From positions 1 to 5,678 of the forward strand of contig CAIXHI010000253.1 of NCBI GenBank assembly GCA_903919215.1: 5,678 bases of DNA. The letters run 5' to 3'. Of the stretch, positions 1 to 5,678 are shown in pieces; position 1 is the first letter of the stretch; each line of letters begins with the position of its first letter. The notes beneath the pieces are model-generated. The model was not told where the DNA came from and made no database searches. It saw nothing but the letters and a program-made list of their open reading frames with translations. The stretch comes from an uncultured Acidimicrobiaceae bacterium (lineage in GTDB: Bacteria > Actinomycetota > Acidimicrobiia > Acidimicrobiales > Ilumatobacteraceae). The position numbers and the translations under genes were made by a program.

Positions 1-414
1 CGCGTCGGTATCGCCCGCCACGTTCACGCGCTGGCCGTGCTGGATGCCACGGTGGCCGACGCGGACAACCTCGGCATCGATGTCGATGACCACGGCCTGG
101 AGGAGACGATCGGCACCGCCTACGCATGGTGCGAGGCGGCACGCTCACTGAACTACGTGGCCGTCGCCGAACGGATCCGCGACCCGTACGGCGCCCGACC
201 ACTCGCGTCGGTGTCGCGCTCGATCACCGGGCCGATGGAGCGTGAGGTCGAGTGGGCGTGCCAACAGATCCTGGGCGATCAGGCGCTGGCAGCGGGCAGC
301 GTGGCCGACCGGCAAGTGGTCACCGGCACCAGCAGCATGATCGCTGCCGGCGCCTACGAGGTGCAGCTCGACCTCATCGCCCGCCTCACCCTCGATCTTC
401 CCCGGAGCCGCTGA
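1..414 (+). CDS. Acyl-CoA dehydrogenase, large (catalytic-type) subunit, C-terminal fragment
   Basis: This is the 3' end of a gene whose start lies before the window; 137 codons remain, reading from base 1 to a TGA. The visible part is the C-terminal helical domain of an ACAD. It ends in GAYEVQ (fragment residues 117-122) and a tail LIARLTLDLPRSR, which correspond to the GTSEIQ and IIAERVLGLPR ending of the family. Hand alignment with the 390-aa ACAD at 3500-4672 puts the first visible residue, Arg, directly after the expected catalytic Glu of helix G, so that residue is just outside the window. The stretch GPMEREVEWACQQILG matches the helix that precedes the FAD-contacting loop. Only one base separates its stop from the next ATG, which implies an operon with the small ACAD downstream, probably its partner subunit. 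The full enzyme would oxidise an acyl-CoA to the 2-enoyl-CoA using FAD in the cytoplasm. The family call is fairly safe; the substrate is unknown. Confidence 0.8.
   Translation, partial: RVGIARHVHALAVLDATVADADNLGIDVDDHGLEETIGTAYAWCEAARSLNYVAVAERIRDPYGARPLASVSRSITGPMEREVEWACQQILGDQALAAGSVADRQVVTGTSSMIAAGAYEVQLDLIARLTLDLPRSR
404..407 (+). promoter_or_regulatory. Shine-Dalgarno GGAG for the 296-aa ACAD
   Basis: GGAG lies eight bases before the ATG at 416, inside the last codons of the preceding gene. The site supports that start and suggests translational coupling of the two ACAD subunits. Confidence 0.6.
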
Positions 415-415
415 C

Positions 416-1306
416 ATGGATCTCGAACTCAGCTCCGACCAAGTGATGCTCGACGACACTGCCAAGGCGATGTTCACCGGTCGACCGCGAGATGTCGCCG
501 TCGACACTGAGTTGCTGGCACGGCTGGACGCCGACGGGTACCTCGATGTGCTGCGCAGCGCTGGCCCGATCGAGGCCGCGCTCGTTGCCGAACGTGCCGC
601 CGAGGCGGTCGTGTGCGGCCCGGTCGTCGCCCGCGTCCTGGTGGCACCACTGGCCGGCGCGCACGACCTCCCCGCGACGGTCGGCCTGGTGGCTGGGCCG
701 TCGTCGCTCGTGCGCTACGCCGGACACTGCGAGGCATACCTCGTGCTCGACGGCGACGAGGCTCGTGTCGCATCGGCCGACGATGTCGAGGTCTCCCCCA
801 TCGCGTCGCGCACGCCGTACCCAATGGGTCGCGTGCGCGTGATCCGCGGTGAATCACTCGGCGAAGGCAGTGGCGACGCATTGCGACGGGCATGGCAGGT
901 CGGCATTGCCGTCGAAACGTCGTCGATGGCACTCGCCGCGGTCAACTTCGCCGCACAACACGTCACCGATCGTCATCAGTTCGGTCGCCCGATCGGTTCG
1001 TTCCAGGCGGTGCAGCACCGCCTCGCCCGTTCCCACTCGATGGCGATGGCCACGCGTTGGCTCGGACGTCGCGGCGCCTGGTTCAGCGACGATGAGTTCA
1101 TCACTGCGTCGGCCGCCACGTTCGCGTGCATGACGGCTCGCGAGACGTACGACAACACGCACCAGGTGACTGGCGGCATCGGCATCACCAGCGAATACGG
1201 TCTCACCGACTGGACCATGCGGCTGCTCGCGCTCCACGCCGAGCTGGGCGGCGCCAAAGCCCACAGCCGCCAAGTCGCCCGCGCCCGCCGCGCCGCCACG
1301 GCCTGA
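416..1306 (+). CDS. Short acyl-CoA dehydrogenase-like small subunit (296 aa), no catalytic Glu
   Basis: The protein starts like an ACAD (MDLELSSDQVMLDDTAK) and carries the family's C-terminal-domain signatures: DRHQFGRPIG at residues 185-194, FQAVQH at 196-201 and TGGIGITSE at 252-260. In known ACADs these contact FAD and the subunit interface. The catalytic base is missing: 26 residues before Arg186, where long-chain ACADs have Glu, there is Trp160. The C-terminal YEGTSEI loop is absent, so the alternative base of short/medium-chain ACADs is missing too. SEPxAGSD is also absent. The N-terminal helical part is cut down: the LGLPExxGG loop is replaced by LDVLRSAGP (43-51). Small subunits of FadE26-27/FadE28-29-type heterotetramers are usually somewhat longer (about 320-340 aa). 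The start is supported by GGAG eight bases upstream and one-base spacing from the large-subunit gene, its likely partner. I infer a non-catalytic, FAD-contacting beta subunit. Confidence 0.85.
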   Translation: MDLELSSDQVMLDDTAKAMFTGRPRDVAVDTELLARLDADGYLDVLRSAGPIEAALVAERAAEAVVCGPVVARVLVAPLAGAHDLPATVGLVAGPSSLVRYAGHCEAYLVLDGDEARVASADDVEVSPIASRTPYPMGRVRVIRGESLGEGSGDALRRAWQVGIAVETSSMALAAVNFAAQHVTDRHQFGRPIGSFQAVQHRLARSHSMAMATRWLGRRGAWFSDDEFITASAATFACMTARETYDNTHQVTGGIGITSEYGLTDWTMRLLALHAELGGAKAHSRQVARARRAATA

Positions 1307-1445
1307 CCCACGCACCCCGGCCCACCCCGGCTCAGCGTTTGAAGGCGTAACCGCACGTCGTGCGGTTACGCCTTCAAACGCCGGAGGACAGGGCACCAAC
1401 GACAGGGCGCGGGACGGGGCACGGCGGTCGGGGGTCGAGGGCGGG
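1307..1445. other. Convergent intergenic region
   Basis: This 139-bp gap lies between two genes that point at each other. It contains a long perfect palindrome (1335-1381), a direct repeat CACCCCGG at 1313-1320 and 1323-1330, and three near copies of GACAGGGCA beginning at 1387, 1401 and 1413. I find no credible coding frame of its own; frames crossing it are antisense shadows of the flanking genes. Confidence 0.7.
1335..1381. terminator. Perfect 47-nt palindrome, likely bidirectional terminator
   Basis: Bases 1335-1356 are the exact reverse complement of 1360-1381, a 22-bp stem with a three-base loop (GTC) at 1357-1359 and about 59% GC in the stem. It sits 28 bases after the ACAD stop on the plus strand and 64 bases after the SDR stop on the minus strand, so it could end transcription from both sides. 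No U-tract follows on either strand. Many actinobacterial terminators are hairpins without one, so this does not exclude the role. A stem this long without a mismatch is more than a terminator needs, so a dispersed palindromic repeat or a protein-binding site remains possible. Confidence 0.75.
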
Positions 1446-2261
1446 TCAGCCCTTCAGTTCCTCGGTGATCTTGTGCATGTAGGTGAGATAGCCAACGGGA
1501 ATCCGGCTACCGCCGGTGATCTGGATCGTCTCGCCCGTGATCCAGCCGGCCTCGTCACTGGCCAGGAACGCACATGCCGCACCGATGTCGTCAACCGTGC
1601 CGAGCCGACGGAGCGGGACACTCTCGATCTGGCGGGCAACTCGACTGGGTTTCGACATCGACCCTGTCGTGAGGCTGTCCTCCGTGGGCACCAACCCGGG
1701 AGCGATCGCGTTGACGCGGATGCCATGGTGACCCCACTCGACTGCCATCGTCGCGGTGAGGTTCTCGATACCTGCCTTCGCTGCGCCGTACTGACCCGTC
1801 ATTGGGTTTGGCTGCGAGCCGCTGCGCGAGGAGATGTTGATGATGCTGCCGCCACCCTGGGCGATCATCACCCGAGCCGCTGCTTGGGCGCAGAAGAACG
1901 TCCACTTCAGGTTCAGATCGACGACGTTGTCGAAGCGGTCGGACGTCAGGTCGATGAGCGGGCCGACGTCGGCAGCATTCGCACTGCCGGCGTTGTTGAC
2001 CCACGCGTCGATGCGCCCGAACTCGGCCAGTGCAGCGCCCACGAGTGCGTCGATCTGCGTCGGGTCGGTGATGTCGGTGGGCACGGTGATCGCCCGAACT
2101 CCGAGCGAGCGCACCTCGTTCGCCATGACCTCCAGTGGCGCCGCCGAACGGCCGGCCAGCACCACATCGGCACCGCACTTGGCCATCGCCCGAGAAATAC
2201 CGGTGCCAATTCCGCGGCCGGCACCGGTCACTACGACGGCCTTTCCTTTGAGATTGAACAT
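1446..2261 (-). CDS. Classical short-chain dehydrogenase/reductase (SDR), NADP(H)-type
   Basis: This 271-aa protein is a complete classical SDR of the FabG-like kind. It has the cofactor loop TGAGRGIG at residues 12-19, Asp63 for the adenine ring, NNAG at 89-92, and the catalytic set Asn117, Ser145, Tyr158 and Lys162 (YGAAK), followed by PG at 188-189. Gly37-Arg38 at the end of the second beta strand, in place of an Asp, favours NADP(H) over NAD(H); this is a family rule, not proof. After the usual GG near residue 250 there is an extra tail of about 20 residues, GYLTYMHKITEELKG-like, longer than in FabG (about 245 aa). It would interconvert a hydroxyl and a keto group, or reduce an enoyl group, on a CoA ester, steroid or similar substrate in the cytoplasm. 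It runs divergently from the ACAD operon at 2309, which suggests a shared pathway. The ATG at 2261 lies directly after a -10-like TAACGT with no Shine-Dalgarno. The exact substrate cannot be read from the sequence. Confidence 0.93.
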   Translation of the reverse strand: MFNLKGKAVVVTGAGRGIGTGISRAMAKCGADVVLAGRSAAPLEVMANEVRSLGVRAITVPTDITDPTQIDALVGAALAEFGRIDAWVNNAGSANAADVGPLIDLTSDRFDNVVDLNLKWTFFCAQAAARVMIAQGGGSIINISSRSGSQPNPMTGQYGAAKAGIENLTATMAVEWGHHGIRVNAIAPGLVPTEDSLTTGSMSKPSRVARQIESVPLRRLGTVDDIGAACAFLASDEAGWITGETIQITGGSRIPVGYLTYMHKITEELKG

Positions 2262-2278
2262 GCCGTTGACGTTAGTCT
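2248..2278 (+). promoter_or_regulatory. Putative promoter of the three-gene ACAD operon
   Basis: TTGAGA (2248-2253) matches five of six bases of the -35 consensus, and TAGTCT (2273-2278) fits TANNNT, with a 19-bp spacer. The start of transcription would be near 2285, leaving a leader of about 24 bases that contains GGGGG at 2297-2301, seven bases before the ATG at 2309. The -35 box lies inside the first codons of the divergent SDR gene. The long spacer makes this a tentative call. Confidence 0.35.
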
Positions 2279-2308
2279 CAGCGGGTCACTGATCATGGGG
2301 GTTGGAAG
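2262..2308. promoter_or_regulatory. Divergent promoter region between SDR and ACAD operon
   Basis: Only 47 bp separate the two divergent start codons, so both promoters and any operator must fit here or reach into the genes. The minus-strand -10 candidate TAACGT (2274-2269) and the plus-strand candidate TAGTCT (2273-2278) share the TA at 2273-2274. A small inverted repeat GAC-N4-GTC at 2268-2277 covers both, and a TGATCA palindrome lies at 2290-2295. These are short matches; the divergent arrangement is the strong part of the evidence. Confidence 0.6.
2269..2274 (-). promoter_or_regulatory. Putative -10 element of a leaderless SDR transcript
   Basis: TAACGT on the minus strand fits the actinobacterial TANNNT -10 pattern and ends seven bases before the ATG at 2261. 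Transcription would then begin at or next to the A of the start codon, giving a leaderless mRNA. That agrees with the absence of a Shine-Dalgarno sequence. I see no good -35 match 17-19 bases upstream, which is common for such promoters. Confidence 0.45.
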
Positions 2309-3490
2309 ATGGCCGAGTTCAACGCTGACTCGTTCCGCTCACGGGTACGCGCCTTCCTCGACGCCAACGCGCCCGACCTGCCGTTTCGCACGGGCACCCG
2401 CGCACCGGAGAACGATGAGGAGGACGCGCAGTTCCGGGCCTGGAGCCGCGACCTCTACGCACAAGGCTTCTACGGCGCCGACTGGCCCCAGCAGTACGGG
2501 GGCAACCCCCACCATCACAGCGACGAGGAGTTCATCGTCAGCGACGAATTTGCTCGTAAGCGCGCTCCTACCCCGGTCGGCGCCGGCTCGCTGGCATCAC
2601 ACGCGCTGATCAACTTCGGCACACCCGAACAATGCGACATCTACCTGCCGGCGATCCGCAGCTACGAGCATGTGTGGTGCCAGTTGTTCAGTGAACCCGA
2701 TGCCGGAAGCGACCTCGCCTCGATGCGCACCACTGCCGTGCGCGACGGCGACGTGTACGTGGTGAACGGCCAGAAGGTGTGGAGCACGAATGCCTACCGC
2801 TCGGACATGGGGTACTTGCTGGCTCGCACCGATCCGAACGTCGTGAAGCAGGCCGGTATCAGCGCGTTCGCCCTCGACATGTCGCTCCCCGGTATCGAGA
2901 CTCGACCTCTGCGAGAGATGACCGGCACCAGCGACTTCAACGAGGTGTTCTTCAGCGATGTACGGGTGCCGGCGAGCGCGATGATTGGCGCCGTGAACGA
3001 CGGGTGGCGCATCGCCACCGACAGCCTCGGCGCCGAGCGCGCTGGAGTGGGTGCACTCGTGGTGCGCTTGCGTCAGAACCTCGACGCGCTCATCGACCTC
3101 GCCCGCAGGAGCCAACGCGCGAACGGTCGGGCGTCTGACGACCCGACGGTACGTCAAACGCTCGCCGCATTCGCCGCGCGAGTGCAGATCGCCACGCTGA
3201 TGTCGCAGGCAACGATGGAGCGCCGTCAGCGCGGCACGAGCCGAGTGATGGACGTGCCGGTCAGCAAGCTGTCGTTCGCCAATCTCAACTGGGACATTGC
3301 CGAGTACGGCGTGATGCTGCAGGGCATGCGTGGCACGCTCGCCCACGGTGAGTCCGAAGCGGCCGACCACGGGCGCTGGCAGGACGAGCTGCTGTACGCG
3401 AAGGCCTACACGATCTCCGGCGGCAGCAACCAGGTGATGCAGAACATGCTGGGGGAACGGGCCTTGGGCCTGCCACGCGACGGCAAGTAG
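2309..3490 (+). CDS. Acyl-CoA dehydrogenase, large catalytic-type subunit (393 aa)
   Basis: This is a full-length ACAD. The N-terminal helical domain has the WPQQYGG loop (59-65). The middle beta domain has QLFSEPDAGSDL (125-136), VNGQKVWST (152-160) and the FFSDVRVP segment (214-221). The C-terminal domain opens with NDGWRIA and continues to GAER, where Glu243 sits at the catalytic-base position of long-chain/isovaleryl-type ACADs. The short-chain-type Glu is absent: the C-terminal loop reads ISGGSNQVMQN (369-379) before LGERALGLPR. The RxQFG motif is missing, as in FadE26/FadE29-like alpha subunits, which borrow it from a small partner. The expected reaction is FAD-dependent formation of a 2-enoyl-CoA. 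It is the first gene of a plus-strand operon, has no small subunit directly after it, and is followed in the same frame by another large ACAD. It is the only gene here ending in TAG. The start is supported by a GGGGG seven bases upstream. The substrate is unknown; a bulky steroid-like or branched acyl-CoA is plausible by analogy. Confidence 0.92.
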   Translation: MAEFNADSFRSRVRAFLDANAPDLPFRTGTRAPENDEEDAQFRAWSRDLYAQGFYGADWPQQYGGNPHHHSDEEFIVSDEFARKRAPTPVGAGSLASHALINFGTPEQCDIYLPAIRSYEHVWCQLFSEPDAGSDLASMRTTAVRDGDVYVVNGQKVWSTNAYRSDMGYLLARTDPNVVKQAGISAFALDMSLPGIETRPLREMTGTSDFNEVFFSDVRVPASAMIGAVNDGWRIATDSLGAERAGVGALVVRLRQNLDALIDLARRSQRANGRASDDPTVRQTLAAFAARVQIATLMSQATMERRQRGTSRVMDVPVSKLSFANLNWDIAEYGVMLQGMRGTLAHGESEAADHGRWQDELLYAKAYTISGGSNQVMQNMLGERALGLPRDGK

Positions 3491-3499
3491 GTTGCGGCC

Positions 3500-4672
3500 G
3501 TGGACCTCTCTTTCACCCAGGGCGAGCTCGCCTTCCGCGACGAGGTGCGTACCTGGCTGCACGAGAACGTGCCCAGGGAACCGCGCCCGCACGGTGATCG
3601 CCCCGACAGCCGCGAGTTCGACCTTGCGTGGCAGAAGGCGCAGCACGACGGTGGATGGGCAGGTATCTCCTGGCCTGCCGAGTTCGGCGGGCGCGGCCTC
3701 AGCACGATCCAGCAGCTGATCTGGTACGAGGAGTACGCGATGGCCGACGCACCGTGGATCGGTGCGTGCTTCGTGGGCGTCAACCACGGCGGCCCGACGC
3801 TGATCGCACGTGCCAGCGACGAGCAGAAGGCGTTCCACCTACCCAAGATCCTCAAGGGTGAGGTCGTGTGGTGCCAAGGGTTCAGCGAGCCGGGTGCCGG
3901 CAGCGACCTGGCGGCGATCCGCACACGTGGCGTCGTCGACGGCGACGAACTCGTGGTGAACGGCCAGAAGATCTGGACCAGCTTCGCCAACATGGCCGAG
4001 TACCAGGAACTGCTGATTCGTACTGGCGACGAGCAGCGGCACAAGGGCCTCACCTGGGTGATCTGCGATATGCGCACGCCCGGCATCACTGTCCGCCCGA
4101 TCTCCACCATGGATCGCGGTGCAGAGTTCTGCGAGGTCTTCTACGACGATGTGCGCATCCCGCTCACGAACGTCGTCGGCCAGGTGGGCGACGGCTGGAG
4201 CGTTGCCATGTCGACGTTGACGCTCGAGCGCGGCACCGGCTTCATGGCCGACATCATGCACGCGACACGCTCCATCGACGAGCTGATCGACGAGTGCCGC
4301 ACCCGCCGTGGACCCGACGGTCGTCCGGTACTGAAGGACGACGAGTACGCCCGCCGCCTCGCCGCGGCGAAGGCCGAGATCACTGTGCTGCGCTCGATCA
4401 CGTATCGCTCGATCTCGCGCAACATCCGCACGGGTATGCCCGGACCCGAGGGTTCCATGCTGCGTCTGCAGTACGGCGATCTGGTCATGGGACTGTCACG
4501 GCTGGCGATCGAGATCCTCGGCCCGGACGCACTCGAGTACATCGACCGGTTCCGCGTGGGCGGTTGGACCGGCAACTGGCTCCGCACCTTTGCTGCCGGC
4601 TTCGGCGGCGGCACGCTCGAGATCCAGCGCAACATCATCGGCGAGCGCGTGCTCGGCCTTCCGAGAGGGTGA
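3500..4672 (+). CDS. Acyl-CoA dehydrogenase, large catalytic-type subunit (390 aa), GTG start
   Basis: The ACAD layout is complete: N-terminal MDLSFTQGELAFRDEVRTWL, ISWPAEFGG (56-64), QGFSEPGAGSDL (126-137), VNGQKIWTS (153-161), FYDDVRIP (214-221) and GDGWSVA (230-236). LERG follows with Glu243 in the catalytic-base position, and the end GGGTLEIQRN then IIGERVLGLPRG is the FAD-contacting C-terminal loop. The short-chain-type Glu in that loop is replaced by Gly, so Glu243 should be the base. It resembles alpha subunits such as FadE26 and FadE29, which dehydrogenate steroid side-chain CoA esters together with a smaller beta subunit. A gene for such a subunit follows after seven bases. The GTG at 3500 is the first possible start after the in-frame TAG of the previous gene, with a weak AGTAGG eight bases before it. 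The call as ACAD alpha subunit is strong; the steroid link is inference. Confidence 0.93.
   Translation: MDLSFTQGELAFRDEVRTWLHENVPREPRPHGDRPDSREFDLAWQKAQHDGGWAGISWPAEFGGRGLSTIQQLIWYEEYAMADAPWIGACFVGVNHGGPTLIARASDEQKAFHLPKILKGEVVWCQGFSEPGAGSDLAAIRTRGVVDGDELVVNGQKIWTSFANMAEYQELLIRTGDEQRHKGLTWVICDMRTPGITVRPISTMDRGAEFCEVFYDDVRIPLTNVVGQVGDGWSVAMSTLTLERGTGFMADIMHATRSIDELIDECRTRRGPDGRPVLKDDEYARRLAAAKAEITVLRSITYRSISRNIRTGMPGPEGSMLRLQYGDLVMGLSRLAIEILGPDALEYIDRFRVGGWTGNWLRTFAAGFGGGTLEIQRNIIGERVLGLPRG
4665..4669 (+). promoter_or_regulatory. Shine-Dalgarno GAGGG fixing the start at 4680
   Basis: GAGGG at 4665-4669 overlaps the final codons of the upstream ACAD and lies ten bases before ATG 4680. It favours this start over an upstream in-frame start at 4590, which would add 30 residues of low-complexity Ala/Ser/Arg sequence overlapping the previous gene. 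Confidence 0.55.
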
Positions 4673-4679
4673 CCCGGAC

Positions 4680-5675
<996 letters not shown>

Positions 5676-5678
5676 TCC

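Noticed and set aside
416..1306. The 296-aa ACAD as a decayed pseudogene.
   Set aside because: The frame is intact, it has a good Shine-Dalgarno and tight spacing, and the FAD-contacting motifs are preserved, which argues for a functional small subunit.
854..1399. Minus-strand open frame of 181 codons spanning the palindrome.
   Set aside because: It is mostly antisense to the 296-aa ACAD, has no recognisable domain, and would place the long hairpin inside its coding region.
1387..1421. Three near copies of GACAGGGCA in the intergenic region, considered as a tandem repeat or CRISPR-like array.
   Set aside because: The units are short, imperfect and unevenly spaced (14 and 12 bases apart) in GC-rich noncoding DNA. 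There is no spacer structure or nearby cas gene.
2266..2296. Alternative plus-strand promoter TTGACG (2266-2271) with GATCAT (2291-2296).
   Set aside because: The -10 match is weak, the spacer is 19 bp, and transcription would start about six bases before the ATG, leaving the GGGGG ribosome site out of the transcript.
1473..2609. Open frame of 378 codons on the plus strand, antisense to the SDR and running into the 393-aa ACAD.
   Set aside because: The SDR on the other strand has every catalytic motif. This frame has none and overlaps the start of another real gene.
2597..3838. Long open frame of 413 codons on the minus strand.
   Set aside because: It is antisense to two clear ACAD genes and crosses their boundary. 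It reads as low-complexity His/Arg/Val/Ala sequence with no family motif. Long antisense frames are common in GC-rich genes.
4590..4679. Possible 30-residue N-terminal extension of the 331-aa ACAD from an upstream start.
   Set aside because: It overlaps the last 83 bases of the previous gene and gives Ala/Ser/Arg-rich sequence unlike an ACAD N-terminus. ATG 4680 has a Shine-Dalgarno and gives the usual MDLxPSxEQ start.

Overview
This window is high-GC, densely coding bacterial DNA. GC-ending codons dominate, one gene starts with GTG, spacing is tight, and hairpins lack U-tracts. The gene content, several acyl-CoA dehydrogenase (ACAD) genes of the two-subunit FadE kind, fits an actinobacterium such as a mycolic-acid genus or the Acidimicrobiia. 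That placement is inferred from composition and gene families only.

Layout: (1) 1-1306, plus strand: the 3' end of a large ACAD subunit gene, then after one base a very short ACAD-like gene (296 aa). (2) 1307-1445: a convergent intergenic region with a perfect 47-nt palindrome, probably a bidirectional terminator. (3) 1446-2261, minus strand: a classical SDR oxidoreductase with an intact active site. (4) 2262-2308: a 47-bp divergent promoter region; the SDR transcript looks leaderless. (5) 2309-5675, plus strand: a tight run of three ACAD genes of 393, 390 and 331 aa. The first two lie in the same frame, separated by one TAG stop and nine bases.

The ACADs fall into two kinds. The large kind (fragment, 393 aa, 390 aa) has the Glu-Arg of helix G where the catalytic base of long-chain/isovaleryl-type ACADs sits (seen in the two complete ones), the SEPxAGSD motif and a C-terminal LGLPR-like tail. 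The small kind (296 and 331 aa) lacks the catalytic Glu, SEPxAGSD and the tail, but keeps the RxQFGxPIG and GxIGxTxE segments that contact FAD. This split matches the known alpha2beta2 ACADs of actinobacterial steroid side-chain oxidation (FadE26-FadE27 and FadE28-FadE29 of Mycobacterium tuberculosis). The window therefore appears to encode two large/small pairs plus one extra large subunit.

Together the genes would carry out FAD-dependent alpha,beta-dehydrogenation of acyl-CoA thioesters, with the SDR reducing or oxidising a keto/hydroxy group on the same or a related substrate. A steroid, polycyclic or branched acyl-CoA is likely by analogy, but the sequence does not fix the substrate. I see no RNA gene, mobile element, CRISPR array or clear sign of horizontal transfer. 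The most unusual points are the in-frame amber-separated ACAD tandem, the long palindrome, the strongly reduced 296-aa subunit and the overlapping divergent promoters.
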